A stretch of 64,000 nt of DNA from NCBI GenBank assembly GCA_043513815.1, contig CP121313.1, positions 310,001-374,000 of the forward strand. The letters run 5' to 3'. Below, one piece after another: positions 23,747 through 33,047 of the stretch. Position 1 is the first letter of the stretch. Every line of letters begins with the position of its first letter. The stretch is from JANQIO01 sp043513815. GTDB taxonomy: Bacteria; Pseudomonadota; Gammaproteobacteria; Pseudomonadales; Halieaceae. The notes beneath the pieces were generated by a model, which saw nothing but the letters and a program-made list of their open reading frames with translations, was not told the DNA's origin and searched no databases. A program made the translations under genes and the position numbers.

Positions 23747-24757
23747 ATGGAAACGCTCAATCATTCAGTGGTGCTCGCCCGCCGCCCCGACGGCAACCCG
23801 GTAGAAGACGACTTTCGCGTGGAATCCGCGCCGCTGCCGCCGCTGGCCGACGGTGAATTCCTGTGCCGCAATCACTTCGTGTCGCTGGACGCGGGGTTCC
23901 GGAAATGGATGAACGAAGGCGCCGGCGATGAGGTGTTGCCGGCCATGGCCCTGGGCGAACCGGTGATGGGGCTGGTGCTTTCGGAAGTCGTCGAGAGCCG
24001 CAACGGCGATTACCCGGTGGGTACCTGGCTGATGGCGCGCTTCGCCTGGCAGGAATATTCGGTCAGCGACGGCAGTGATTTTATTGCCGTGCTCCCCGGG
24101 GAGCTGGAGTTTCCCCCCAGTGCCTATATGGGGGTGCTGGGCGATACCGGCATGTCGGCCTATTTCGGGATGACGGAGCTGGGCCAGCCCGAGCCCGGTG
24201 AGACGGTGTTGATCAGCGGTGCCGGCGGCGGGGTGGGCTCCATTGCCGGCCAGATCTCGAAGCTGCGCGGTGCCCACACGGTGGGTATTGTCGGCAGCGA
24301 AGACAAGGCGCGCTGGATTACCGGCGAACTGGGCTACGACGCCGCCGTGATTCGCGGTGGCGACCTGGTGAGCCAGATCGCCAAGGCCTGCCCCAACGGG
24401 GTGGACCTGTTCTTCGACAATGTCGGCGGCGCGGTGCTGGAGACCGCCATCGAAGTGATGAACCACCGGGGCCGGCTGGTGCTGTGCGGCGCCGTCAGCG
24501 GCTACGGTGACGAGGAACCCGCACCCGGGCCCCGCAATATGTTTGAAGTGGTCACCAGAGAACTGTCGATTCGCGGCTTCATGACCCACTTCCGGCACGA
24601 GCGCTATGACGAGGCCCGCGACCAGCTCGCGGCCTGGCTGCGGGAGGGCAAGCTGGTCTCACCGGAGCACCGGCTGCAGGGGATCGAGAGTGTGGCCCGC
24701 GCCTACGCTGACCTGTTTGCCGGCCGTAACTTTGGCAAGACCGTAGTTGAGTTATAA
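23747..24757 (+). CDS. NADP-dependent oxidoreductase (MDR superfamily, CurA/PTGR-like)
   Basis: A 336-residue zinc-independent medium-chain reductase. It begins with LARRPDGNPVEDDFRVESAP, the usual start of the CurA/leukotriene-B4-dehydrogenase group, has YMGVLGDTGMSAYFGM, the nucleotide-binding GAGGGVGSIAGQ (about 155), FFDNVGGAVLE and the C-terminal AYADLFAGRNFGKTVVEL. Members reduce the double bond of alpha,beta-unsaturated ketones and aldehydes with NADPH. It is divergent from the threonine aldolase gene, with about 155 bases between the starts. Confidence 0.88.
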   Translation: METLNHSVVLARRPDGNPVEDDFRVESAPLPPLADGEFLCRNHFVSLDAGFRKWMNEGAGDEVLPAMALGEPVMGLVLSEVVESRNGDYPVGTWLMARFAWQEYSVSDGSDFIAVLPGELEFPPSAYMGVLGDTGMSAYFGMTELGQPEPGETVLISGAGGGVGSIAGQISKLRGAHTVGIVGSEDKARWITGELGYDAAVIRGGDLVSQIAKACPNGVDLFFDNVGGAVLETAIEVMNHRGRLVLCGAVSGYGDEEPAPGPRNMFEVVTRELSIRGFMTHFRHERYDEARDQLAAWLREGKLVSPEHRLQGIESVARAYADLFAGRNFGKTVVEL

Positions 24758-24835
24758 GCCGAGTATGCCGGGAGCGTGACCGTGCAGCGTGCCCTGGGCG
24801 GGGGTTGAGCGCGTCAGGGCGGTGCTACGTTCGCC

Positions 24836-25465
24836 TCAGCGCACAAACCCGATCACGGCAACAAAGTGGCTGACAGAGCCCACCAGCACAAACAGGTGCC
24901 AGATCCCGTGGGCGTGGTCCAGCTTGCCGAGCTTGTCGAGTACGTAGAACACCACACCGCCGGTATAGGCCAGGCCGCCGATCAACACCCACAGGTAGCC
25001 GGCGGGGGGCAGGCCGTCGCGCAGGCCTTCCAAATCCAGTGACACGGACCAGCCCATGCCCAGGAACAGTACCATCTGGACAATCTTCACGGCGCGGCCG
25101 CGCATGAACACTTCCGACAGGGTGCCGAGCGTGGCCAGTATCCATACCATGATGAGGATCGGTCTGCCCGTTTCCGGCGGCATGGAGATCAGCATGAAGG
25201 GCGTATAGGAGCCCGCAATCAGCAGGTAGATGGAAATATGGTCCAGCACCTTGAAGGTCTGCTTCAGGCGTGGAAAGGGAAAGCTGTGGTAGAGGGTGGA
25301 CATGGTGTAAAGCAACACCAGCGTAAACCCGAAAATACTGAAGCCGGCGATAACCAGCGGGCGGCCCGTCTGAATGGATACCGCGAGGAGAGCCCCCAGG
25401 CCGACCAGCGCAAGCGCTGCGCCGACCAGGTGGCTGATGCTGTTTAAGCGTTCTCCGTAATACAT
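24836..25465 (-). CDS. Hemolysin III / PAQR family membrane protein
   Basis: A 209-residue protein with seven transmembrane helices and the family's histidine/acidic pattern: NSISHLVGAALAL at the start, MSTLYHSFP, DHISIYLLIAGSYTPF and the last helix DHAHGIWHLFVLVGSVSHF. These residues build the metal-hydrolase-like site of PAQR proteins. Bacterial members (YqfA/TrhA) help regulate membrane energetics or lipids. The length is normal for the family. It follows the cold-shock gene in the same direction by about 45 bases. Confidence 0.88.
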   Translation of the reverse strand: MYYGERLNSISHLVGAALALVGLGALLAVSIQTGRPLVIAGFSIFGFTLVLLYTMSTLYHSFPFPRLKQTFKVLDHISIYLLIAGSYTPFMLISMPPETGRPILIMVWILATLGTLSEVFMRGRAVKIVQMVLFLGMGWSVSLDLEGLRDGLPPAGYLWVLIGGLAYTGGVVFYVLDKLGKLDHAHGIWHLFVLVGSVSHFVAVIGFVR

Positions 25466-25511
25466 GCGTTGAACGCTACAGCAGGGGTATTAACCCGGTA
25501 CTAAAAGGGTG

Positions 25512-25721
25512 TTACAGCGGTACGATGTTGCTCGCCTGGGGACCCTTGGCACCGTCAGTGACGGTGAATTCTACTTGCTGGCCTTCGGTCAGCGTCTTGA
25601 AGCCGCTGCCGACGATGTTGCTAAAGTGTGCAAATACGTCCGGGCCGCCTTCGCGCTCAATAAAGCCGAAGCCTTTGCTTTCGTTAAACCACTTCACTGA
25701 ACCAGTTACTGTTTCTGACAT
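25512..25721 (-). CDS. Cold-shock domain protein (CspA family)
   Basis: A 69-residue single cold-shock domain: GSVKWFNESKGFGFIEREGG (RNP1 KGFGFI), DVFAHFSNI (RNP2) and the closing KGPQASNIVPL. It binds single-stranded RNA and DNA and melts RNA structures at low temperature. The frame runs upstream beyond the start, but the ATG at 25721 gives the normal family length. The 214 bases between this gene and the next are AT-rich and likely hold the long 5' leader typical of csp genes; no clear cold-box was identified. Confidence 0.95.
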   Translation of the reverse strand: MSETVTGSVKWFNESKGFGFIEREGGPDVFAHFSNIVGSGFKTLTEGQQVEFTVTDGAKGPQASNIVPL

Positions 25722-25935
25722 GAATCTGTCCTTCCTACAAAATAATAAAATGCCTGCACACGGCGTCTGCCGCGACAAGTCGCGTAGCAAATAAGACCAA
25801 AATTCAGACTCTGCGAAACGTGATGGAACTGCGAACTGCGGGGAATAATCAAGGTACTTAAACTGCTGAGACGCAGTGTAGTCTAAATCCTACAGAAAAG
25901 ATGCGTTTTTTTTGGCTAAATTTCAGGGTGCCTGC

Positions 25936-27570
25936 TCAGCCGCAGGCCTGCTGTTCGGCGTAGTCGGTGACAAAGGGATAGTCCGGCTTGCCGTTGGGGG
26001 CGCGCTTGAGGTCATCGATGGCAAAGATCAGCTTCGGAACCTTGTAGTCTGCCAGGTGCTCCCGGCAGTGGGCCTGGATGCCGGCGACGTCCAGGTTGGC
26101 CTCGGTAAGGCCCGGCCCCGACACCACCGCCACTACCTGCTTGCCAAAGCGTTCGTGGGGCAGGCCCACCACCAGGGCGTCAGCAATGGAGGGGTGCTGG
26201 ACCAGCACAGTTTCAACTTCCACGGTGTAGACCTTCTCGCCGCCGGTGTTGATCACCGTCGAATCCCGGCCCAACAACACGATCATGCCGTCCTCGCGCA
26301 GGGTGCAGCGATCTCCGGTTTTCACGTACCTGGCACCGTCTATCTCGACAAAGGTTTCGGCCGACTTTTCCGGCTCGTTGTAATAGCCGATGGGTGAGAA
26401 GCCGCCGGAATAGATCATGCCAACGGTTTTGCTGCCGGGCTCGACCGGGTTCATGTCCTCGTCGAACACCCGGGTGGTAGGCATTGGCTGGAACACCCCT
26501 GCCTCGGCGGTGCTGATGCCGTAGCCGATGGCCTCCGAGGACCCCAGGGTGTCCATCATGAACAGGTTAGGTTGATGCTTGAGGAAGGCGCCCTTGCTGG
26601 CATCGCTCATGGCGGCGCCGGAACTCACCAGCATCAGCAGGCTTTCGATGGGTTTCTCATCCGCGCGCCGCTCCAGCGCCTCGGCCAGGGGCATGGCAAA
26701 AGCGTCACCTACCAGCACCATGCAGCCGACGCCGTGGCGTTTGACGGCATCGAGGGTTGCATCGGCGTCAAAACGGCGCCCCGGCAGAGTCACCACGGGA
26801 TTTCCCTGGGCCATCATCATGATGGCGGTGATGAAAGCGGCACCGTGCATCAGCGGGCTCAGGCTCAGGAACGGCATGCCGCCTGGCAGGCGGTTCACGT
26901 TGGCCACGTGTTCTTCCATGGTGGCCGGGTGTTCCTCAATGCCGAGGACCATCTTCAGGGCGTTGCCGGTGGCGGTCTGGGTCTTGCGGAACATGTCCTC
27001 GTGGCGCCACTGGGTGCCCTTGGGCAGGCCGGTGGTGCCGCCGGTGGCAATCAGGATCAGGTCGTCGCTGGAGGTACGGCGCTGGAAGCCTTCGGGGCGT
27101 CGCGCCTGCAGAGCAGACAGCGCCACGGCGAATTCGTTTTGCTGGCCGCCGCTGGCAAATACGGCGTCGCCGTCGACTTCGATAAAGGCCACGGTAGCGG
27201 ACAGTTTGGGCTGGATGGCGGCGACAATGTCGGCGAACTCGCTGTCGTACACCAGCACCCGGATATCCAGGCCGTTGCAGAGGTCGGTCAGTTCTTCATC
27301 GGTGTAACGGAAGTTGACGTTGACGTGGCTGTGGCCGGCCAGGCTCGCACCGACGAAACATTCCATGTAGGCATTGGTGTTACGCAGGTAGTGGCCCACA
27401 TGGCTGCCGGCGGGCAGTTCCAGGGTACCCAGGTAGTCGGCGATGCCTTCCGCGCGCTGCGCCAGCTCCCGGTAACTGATGGGAGTGTCGGCATGTATCA
27501 GTGCCGGTTTTTCGGCCCAGTCGCTCTGTGCCAGTTGATAGATGGCTTCGGCGAAATTCCAGCAGCTCAT
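25936..27570 (-). CDS. Acyl-CoA synthetase (AMP-dependent ligase, FadD-like)
   Basis: A 544-residue ANL-family enzyme. The ATP-binding motif LIATGGTTGLPKGTQWRH (about residue 170), GSSEAIGYGIS (A5-like), YVKTGDRCTLREDGMIVLLG with the hinge aspartate, and the C-terminal lysine in KRAPNGKPDY are intact. It would activate a carboxylic acid as its acyl adenylate and CoA thioester. It is last in a four-gene minus-strand set (aldehyde dehydrogenase, LLM oxidoreductase, thiolase-like protein, this ligase), with a 51-base gap before it. The set resembles steroid or branched-lipid degradation modules; the substrate is not shown by sequence. Confidence 0.9.
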   Translation of the reverse strand: MSCWNFAEAIYQLAQSDWAEKPALIHADTPISYRELAQRAEGIADYLGTLELPAGSHVGHYLRNTNAYMECFVGASLAGHSHVNVNFRYTDEELTDLCNGLDIRVLVYDSEFADIVAAIQPKLSATVAFIEVDGDAVFASGGQQNEFAVALSALQARRPEGFQRRTSSDDLILIATGGTTGLPKGTQWRHEDMFRKTQTATGNALKMVLGIEEHPATMEEHVANVNRLPGGMPFLSLSPLMHGAAFITAIMMMAQGNPVVTLPGRRFDADATLDAVKRHGVGCMVLVGDAFAMPLAEALERRADEKPIESLLMLVSSGAAMSDASKGAFLKHQPNLFMMDTLGSSEAIGYGISTAEAGVFQPMPTTRVFDEDMNPVEPGSKTVGMIYSGGFSPIGYYNEPEKSAETFVEIDGARYVKTGDRCTLREDGMIVLLGRDSTVINTGGEKVYTVEVETVLVQHPSIADALVVGLPHERFGKQVVAVVSGPGLTEANLDVAGIQAHCREHLADYKVPKLIFAIDDLKRAPNGKPDYPFVTDYAEQQACG

Positions 27571-27621
27571 ACAGTGCCTCGTAGTGGGGTGTCAGCTATA
27601 GCCGGGTTGTGGGTTCAACGG

Positions 27622-29142
27622 CTAGGCGTCTTCGTCAAAGCGGAAGTGCAGGGCGAACTCGTTGTCGTCCACGCCCTGAACGCTGATACGTTGCCCCGCG
27701 GGTTCGTCGTCGAGCATGGCTTTCACGGTGGCCTGGTCATCGGGACGGGTATGGGCCACAAAGCGCGCCCCGGCGTCGGTTTCGGCCAGTACGATGCCCT
27801 GCACCGGCTCGCCCTTCATATAGTTTACGGTGCAGGCCAGCACGGTACCGTGGTCTGGTTGCAGGTCGTTCTCCAGATAGGGGATGGTCTCCTGGTCGAC
27901 AATGGTGTCGGCCACGGTCCAGTCGATGATGCTGGGCTCGCAGGAGAAAATACCGCTGGCGTGCTTGGAGAGCATGCCGCCGTTGGCGTGCACAAAGGCG
28001 TACTGCAGCGGGTCGCTGCGTACCTGCTGCCACATCTCGGCCAGTGCGTGCATGCTGTAGTTGTTGCCGGGTCCACCGAAGAAGGCGAGGCCGCCAGTCA
28101 GGGTCAGCGGTGTGGAGCCGTCCAGCGGCAAACCCAGCTCTTCAGCGATGGCGCTTACCGCTACCGGGAAGCAGCTATAGATGTCGATCAGCGCAATATC
28201 CTTGATATTGATCTCGGCCAGGTCGAAGGCTCTCTGCACCACTTCGTGGGCCATGGCGGACACGCTGGGGTCCGGTCGCACCGTCATATCATGCTCGGTG
28301 CCCTTGGCGGCGCCGTGCATATAGACCCAGTTGGATTCCGGGATACCCAGCTCCTTGGCCTTGCCCACTGTGGTGAGAATCAGGGCGGCGCCCTGGTTGA
28401 CGCTGTCCTGCGCCACCATGCGCTTGGTATACAGGTGGGTGAGCGGCTCGGCCGCCAACATGTCCTCGGCGCTCAGCGGGTTAGCAAACTGGGCGTGGGG
28501 ATTGTTGACCGCCACCTGGTTGAAAGCCTCCAGCATCTCGCATTCCCGGGCGGCATAGTCCTCCGGGTAGAAGCCCTGACGCAGCCGGCGGGCGTCTTCC
28601 ATGATGGAGTAGTAATACATGGGTGCGATCAGGCCATTGTTGCGTTCCTGCTGGCTGACCACCCAGATGCCAAAGCCCCGGTCTTCCATCTCCTCGTCGA
28701 AGCTCTCGTTCCAGTCGACGTCCAGATCGTTGCGCTCGGCGTTGCGCTGGTTCTTGATGGCCTCGGCGCCGCACAGCAGCACGCACTCGCGGTTGCCCTC
28801 CTGCAGGTCGGCGAAGAATTCCATCAGCAGGTTCTGGGGCTGGTCGCCGCCGGTCTCCGAATAGATGCGGTGCTTCGGATTGGCGCCAATGCGGCTGGCC
28901 ACCGACTGGGGCGGGTTGTTGCTGCTGCCCAGTTTGGTGGCCCACAGGGGGGCTGAGTCCGAGAAGATCTTCACCATGGCGATGGTATCGATCGCTTCGG
29001 CGACACCCGAGCCGGCGCTGGCGGCAATGGCTGCCGAGGCGGCCCTGCCAGCCAGGTCCATGGGGGAAGATTCAGTGTATTCGCGTTCGACGCATTGTCC
29101 CGCGCCGACGATGATAGGGGTAAGGTCGTTGTTGAGTGACAT
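27622..29142 (-). CDS. Acetyl-CoA acetyltransferase-like thiolase (TLP1 type)
   Basis: A 506-residue thiolase-superfamily protein of the SCP-x/TLP1 type: the N-terminal half (TPIIVGAGQCVER, SETGGDQPQNLLMEFFADLQ, LLCGAEAIKNQR) and the C-terminal half (DIALIDIYSCFPVAVSAIAE, TLTGGLAFFGGPGNNYSMHA, YAFVHANGGMLSKHASGIFS) are both present. The final 100 residues look like the extra C-terminal domain of TLP1. The classic N-terminal catalytic cysteine is not obvious, so activity may differ from thiolysis. It starts 9 bases from the LLM oxidoreductase stop and is probably co-transcribed. Confidence 0.82.
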   Translation of the reverse strand: MSLNNDLTPIIVGAGQCVEREYTESSPMDLAGRAASAAIAASAGSGVAEAIDTIAMVKIFSDSAPLWATKLGSSNNPPQSVASRIGANPKHRIYSETGGDQPQNLLMEFFADLQEGNRECVLLCGAEAIKNQRNAERNDLDVDWNESFDEEMEDRGFGIWVVSQQERNNGLIAPMYYYSIMEDARRLRQGFYPEDYAARECEMLEAFNQVAVNNPHAQFANPLSAEDMLAAEPLTHLYTKRMVAQDSVNQGAALILTTVGKAKELGIPESNWVYMHGAAKGTEHDMTVRPDPSVSAMAHEVVQRAFDLAEINIKDIALIDIYSCFPVAVSAIAEELGLPLDGSTPLTLTGGLAFFGGPGNNYSMHALAEMWQQVRSDPLQYAFVHANGGMLSKHASGIFSCEPSIIDWTVADTIVDQETIPYLENDLQPDHGTVLACTVNYMKGEPVQGIVLAETDAGARFVAHTRPDDQATVKAMLDDEPAGQRISVQGVDDNEFALHFRFDEDA

Positions 29143-29151
29143 CAGTTTTGT

Positions 29152-30165
29152 TTAGAACAGTTCCGCTATATCTCTAAGGGTTTGTTTGTCGGTGGTGGCT
29201 ACCAGCATGGTGGTGACCTTGGAATCGCGCCAGGCAGCCAGTCGCTCCTTGATGCGATCCCGGGGGCCCACCAGCGCCATGCTGTCCGCCAGCTCGTCGG
29301 GCAGCACCTGGGCCGCCTCGTCGCGCTTGCCTTCCATGAAAAGCTGCTGGATTTTCTCCGCCTCGGCCTCGTAGCCCATGCGGATGAACAGCTCCTTGTG
29401 GAAGTTGGTGCTCTTGGCGCCCATGCCACCGATATAAAAACTCATGAAGTACTTCATTTGCAACAAGGCGGTGGGAATGTCGTCGGTGATGTTGACCGTT
29501 ACCATCTGGGCGATTTCAAAGTCATCGCGCATACCCGTGAGGTTTTCCGCGTACATGCCCTCGTCGTAAGGATTGTAAAACAGCGGTAGCCAGCCGTCGG
29601 CGATCTCCACCGTCTGGGCAATATTTTTGGGCCCTTCGGCGCCGATATAGATGGGTATCTTGTTGCGCACCGGGTGCACGATGGGCTTCAGCGGTTTGCC
29701 CAGGCCCATGCCGTCATCGCAGGGATAAGGCAGCGGGTAGTGAGGGCCGTCATTGGTAACCGGCGCCTCGCGGGCGAACACCTGGCGAATGATGTCCACA
29801 TACTCGCGGGTGCGAGCCAGGGGTTTGGGGAAGGGCCGGCCATACCAGCCCTCTACCACCTGCGGGCCAGAAACACCCAGCCCCAGCATGAAGCGCCCGT
29901 TGGACAGGTAGTCAAGGCTCAGGGAGTGCATGGCGCAGGAGGTCGGTGTGCGGCCGCTGAGCTGCACCACCGCTGTGCCCAGCTTGATCTTCTCGGTATG
30001 GGCGCCAATCCAGCACAGGGGGGTGAAGGCATCGTTACCGTAGGTCTCCGCCGACCAGACCGAGTCGAACCCCAGCTTCTCGGCTTCCACAGCCATTTCC
30101 ACGAAATTTGGTTGGGGACCGGCGCCCCAGTAACCCTGGGCCAGGCCCAACTTCAGATCACCCAC
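29152..30165 (-). CDS. LLM-class F420-type oxidoreductase
   Basis: A 337-residue luciferase-like monooxygenase family protein of the F420-dependent branch: GLAQGYWGAGPQPNFVEMAV at the start, EKLGFDSVWSAETYGND, LGTAVVQLSGRTPTSCAMHS, GRFMLGLGVSGPQVVEGWYG and IPIYIGAEGPKNIAQTVEIA. The barrel and cofactor pocket appear complete. Members use reduced coenzyme F420 (some FMN) for hydride transfer. It lies inside the acyl-CoA operon, 9 bases before the thiolase-like gene. No F420 biosynthesis gene is in the window, so the cofactor is inferred from family resemblance only. Confidence 0.85.
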   Translation of the reverse strand: MGDLKLGLAQGYWGAGPQPNFVEMAVEAEKLGFDSVWSAETYGNDAFTPLCWIGAHTEKIKLGTAVVQLSGRTPTSCAMHSLSLDYLSNGRFMLGLGVSGPQVVEGWYGRPFPKPLARTREYVDIIRQVFAREAPVTNDGPHYPLPYPCDDGMGLGKPLKPIVHPVRNKIPIYIGAEGPKNIAQTVEIADGWLPLFYNPYDEGMYAENLTGMRDDFEIAQMVTVNITDDIPTALLQMKYFMSFYIGGMGAKSTNFHKELFIRMGYEAEAEKIQQLFMEGKRDEAAQVLPDELADSMALVGPRDRIKERLAAWRDSKVTTMLVATTDKQTLRDIAELF

Positions 30166-30234
30166 CTGTTTGCTCCTTTATTGCGGTCAGCATACCGCAG
30201 CCGCCGGGGCGGCCGCGATTTCGTGTCTTGCCAA

Positions 30235-31698
30235 TCAGATCTTGGTCTGCATCTTGATGGTTTTCTCGGTGTTCTTGCCGTAGGGCGGACGCATGCCGCC
30301 CAGACCCGCCACATCCAGCTTGCTCTGCTTGTAGATGGACTTTCCGTGGCTGAAGGTCTTGAAGCCGTCATAGCCGTGGTACGAGCCCATGCCCGCCGGG
30401 CCGACACCGCCGAAGGGCAGGTCTTCCTGCATGATGTGCATGATCACGTCATTCAGGCACACACCACCGGAGGTAGTGCGGTCCAGCACCGCGCGCTCCT
30501 CGCTGGGGTCTTCGCCAAAGTAGTACAGCGCCAGCGGGCGCGGATTGGCGTTGACGTAGTCGATGGTCTCGCTGAAGTCCTTGTAAGTCTTGATTGGCAA
30601 CAGCGGACCAAAGATCTCTTCCTCCAGCACCCGCATGTCCTGGGTGGGGTTCTTGATGATCGTGGGCGGAATCTTGTGGGTGCCCTGCTGGTTGGCGAAG
30701 TCCTCGTTGGCCGGGTTGCACTCGATAACTTCGGCGCCCTTGGCCTTTGCATCCTCAATGTTGGCGGTGAGACGCTGGTAGTGGCGGTCATTGACCACCG
30801 AGGTGTACTGCTCGTTGGCCAGCAGCGAGGGGTACATCTCGGCGACGATGGCCTGCACCTCGGCGACTACATCGTCGAGCTTCTCTTCCGGCACCAGCAG
30901 GTAGTCCGGCGCCAGGCAGATCTGGCCGGCGTTCATGGTCTTGCCCAGCATGACGCGATTGATGGCCTTCTTGAGATCGGCGCTGCGGGAGATCACCACC
31001 GGGCTCTTGCCGCCCAGCTCCAGCGTTACCGGGACCAGGTTTTTGGCGGCCGCGGCCATGATGTGGCGGGCGACGTTGGTGGCGCCGGTGAACAGCAGAT
31101 GGTCGAAGGGCAGGCCGGAGAAAGCTGCGCCCACTTCCGGGCCGCCGGTGAAGATGGCCACTTCCTTCTCGTCCCAGGCTTCACGCACCACCTCGGCCAT
31201 CACTTCAGAAGTATGGGGGGTGAATTCTGACGGTTTGATCATGACCCGGTTGCCGGCGGCCAGGATGTCGGCCATCGGGCCAAAGGTCAGGTTGACCGGG
31301 AAATTCCAGGGGCTGATCACGCCCACCACGCCCAGCGGCTGGTATTCGATGCGGGAGCGGCCGCCCAGCAGGCCCATGGGGAAGGTGGACTTGCGCTTTT
31401 CGGGCTTCATCCACTTGCGTACATGTTTCATGGCGCTCTTGAAGGGCTGGATACTGGCCGCCACGTCGGTGAGCATGGACAGCTCCCTGGGACGGCAGCT
31501 GAAGTCGGCGTTTAGAGCTTCCACCAGGCGGTCCTGGTTTTTGGAAACCGCTTCCATGCCGCGACGCATGCGGTCGATGCGGGTCTCCGCGCTGACGAAG
31601 CCTTCGGCGATATAGTCATCGCGCTGCGCCTGCAGCGCCTTCATCATGGCTTCGGTGATCGGGTCGTTGTCGACGTTGAGTTCCTGGGGCGCGTTCAT
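30235..31698 (-). CDS. Coniferyl-aldehyde-dehydrogenase-like aldehyde dehydrogenase
   Basis: A 487-residue NAD(P)-dependent aldehyde dehydrogenase. Key features: SPWNFPVNLTFGPM (Rossmann region), the general-base glutamate in LELGGKSP (about 240), the catalytic cysteine in NAGQICLAPDYLL (about 275) and EEEIFGPLLPI. The N-terminus and ending (FGGVGPAGMGSYHGYDGFKT, SHGKSIYKQS) match the coniferyl aldehyde dehydrogenase branch (CalB-like), which is also used for other long or aromatic aldehydes. It is first in the four-gene minus-strand set and is separated from the next gene by about 70 bases. Confidence 0.9.
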   Translation of the reverse strand: MNAPQELNVDNDPITEAMMKALQAQRDDYIAEGFVSAETRIDRMRRGMEAVSKNQDRLVEALNADFSCRPRELSMLTDVAASIQPFKSAMKHVRKWMKPEKRKSTFPMGLLGGRSRIEYQPLGVVGVISPWNFPVNLTFGPMADILAAGNRVMIKPSEFTPHTSEVMAEVVREAWDEKEVAIFTGGPEVGAAFSGLPFDHLLFTGATNVARHIMAAAAKNLVPVTLELGGKSPVVISRSADLKKAINRVMLGKTMNAGQICLAPDYLLVPEEKLDDVVAEVQAIVAEMYPSLLANEQYTSVVNDRHYQRLTANIEDAKAKGAEVIECNPANEDFANQQGTHKIPPTIIKNPTQDMRVLEEEIFGPLLPIKTYKDFSETIDYVNANPRPLALYYFGEDPSEERAVLDRTTSGGVCLNDVIMHIMQEDLPFGGVGPAGMGSYHGYDGFKTFSHGKSIYKQSKLDVAGLGGMRPPYGKNTEKTIKMQTKI

Positions 31699-32123
31699 AG
31701 TGTCCTCGCAGTGTTGTTATGGGCCGGGCCGTGTGGACAGGCGGCGGCCGGTAATAGAGGGAACCCTCGATTATAGCGACGGGAGTGCCAGTGTTAACCG
31801 TCAAGCTTAGTCGATTGCGGCCAACAAAGAAAACCGGATGAACTGCTTTTTATTTTTGACACGCTAGCGCTTGCTGCATGTCAGGGGATCAGAGCCTACT
31901 CCAGTTCCTGCTCCACGCCTCCCCCAATCCCCGGTCTGTACCCTCCCCTGACCTTTTGCGTCGCCAGCGAGTCACATCAATTGGGAATAATACCGCCGCG
32001 TTCATTTTCAGACCGCGGTCACGGCTTACAAAGCCCCCGCACTGTTACATTGGCAGTCCTACGGGGCACAGACCCCATGCGGGGGCAGTCCCCTGTGTTT
32101 GCGACCACATGCGGAGTGAAACG
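31699..32123. other. Intergenic region between divergent genes
   Basis: A 425-base space holding the promoters of the aldehyde-dehydrogenase set (minus) and of the outer-membrane gene (plus). The only structure I can support is the hairpin repeat at 32063-32093. No convincing small ORF or terminator was found. Confidence 0.5.
32063..32093. repeat. Hairpin repeat, GGGGacAGACCCC family, copy 1
   Basis: GGGGCACAGACCCC (32063-32076), loop ATGC, GGGGGCAGTCCCC (32081-32093). Two relatives lie at 32980 and 33048, on the other side of the outer-membrane gene. Confidence 0.6.
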
Positions 32124-32867
32124 ATGAAAAAGACACTATTGGTAACGCTGTTGTCCGGCTGGGCCAGCCTGGCGGGGAATGCCGCCCTGGCAGATGTTGT
32201 GGGCTGGCGGCTGGGCGCCAACGTCTGGCTGCAACAGTACGAGGGTGATGTGCGCTCCGGCGGCGGCAATATCGACCTGGAAGACGACCTCAATTACGAC
32301 GACGACACTGGCACCAGCCTCTACATTCAGCTGGAGCACCCAATCCCGCTGCTGCCCAACATCATGCTGCAGCACACCGACATGGAAGTGGCCGAGTCGG
32401 GATTCGTCGACGGCATCGAGTTTGATGGTGTGGTGTACAGCGGTGACGTGTCCTCCCGCCTGGACCTGACGCATACCGATACCACGCTTTACTACGAGAT
32501 ACTCGACAATTGGGTGAACCTGGATATCGGCCTCACCGGGCGCTTCTTTGATGAAGGCATCCAGATTCGTGACCAGACCAGTCTGGAGGCAGGCAAGATC
32601 GACATCGATCACGTGGTGCCCATGTTTTACGGCCACGCTCGCTTCGATCTGCCGTTTTCCGGTCTCACGCTGGGCATCGAGGGGAATTACATCAGCTACG
32701 ATGACGATACCCTCTACGACACCAAACTGAACCTGGGTTATACCTTTGCCTTCGGTCTCGGTATCGAAGCCGGCTATCGCATCATGGATTTCGAGTACGA
32801 AGACGATGACGATTTCGCCGATGTGACGGTTGATGGCATCTACGGTGGTCTTTACTGGGACTTCTAG
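32124..32867 (+). CDS. TIGR04219-type outer-membrane beta-barrel protein
   Basis: A 247-residue protein with a signal peptide (MKKTLLVTLLSGWASLAGNA, cleavage after ALA-D). The mature protein is acidic with regular beta strands: VVGWRLGANVWLQQYEGDVR, SLYIQLEHPIPLLPNIMLQH, LTHTDTTLYYEILDNWVNLD, GYTFAFGLGIEAGYRIMDFE and a closing GIYGGLYWDF with a terminal phenylalanine. This matches the TIGR04219 outer-membrane family. The start at 32124 is set by the signal peptide; the frame opens much further upstream. Hairpin repeats flank the gene on both sides. The function is unknown. Confidence 0.75.
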   Translation: MKKTLLVTLLSGWASLAGNAALADVVGWRLGANVWLQQYEGDVRSGGGNIDLEDDLNYDDDTGTSLYIQLEHPIPLLPNIMLQHTDMEVAESGFVDGIEFDGVVYSGDVSSRLDLTHTDTTLYYEILDNWVNLDIGLTGRFFDEGIQIRDQTSLEAGKIDIDHVVPMFYGHARFDLPFSGLTLGIEGNYISYDDDTLYDTKLNLGYTFAFGLGIEAGYRIMDFEYEDDDDFADVTVDGIYGGLYWDF

Positions 32868-32979
32868 TCTGCCGATGGCGGCAACAGCGCTGTAAGTGTT
32901 AGCTACTGGACGCTAGCAGCGGGTACATAGCACCGCTATTGGCAGCGTCGTCGTTATTAGCACAGTTGGTATAGCACCG

Positions 32980-33007
32980 CGGACAGATCCCATGCGGGGT
33001 CTGTCCG
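32980..33007. repeat. Hairpin repeat, GGGGacAGACCCC family, copy 2
   Basis: CGGACAGATCCC, loop ATGC, GGGGTCTGTCCG: a 12-base stem with one wobble pair. Same loop as copy 1 (32063). Confidence 0.65.
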
Positions 33008-33047
33008 CTAAGACCTGTCCCCTACGACCTGAGTGGCACGATACAGC

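Noticed and set aside
26572..28956. 794-residue plus-strand ORF
   Set aside because: It lies antisense to the acyl-CoA synthetase and thiolase-like genes, is histidine- and glycine-rich with no domain, and arises from GC-rich codon bias on the opposite strand.
29674..31230. 518-residue plus-strand ORF
   Set aside because: Antisense to the LLM oxidoreductase and aldehyde dehydrogenase genes; low-complexity composition.
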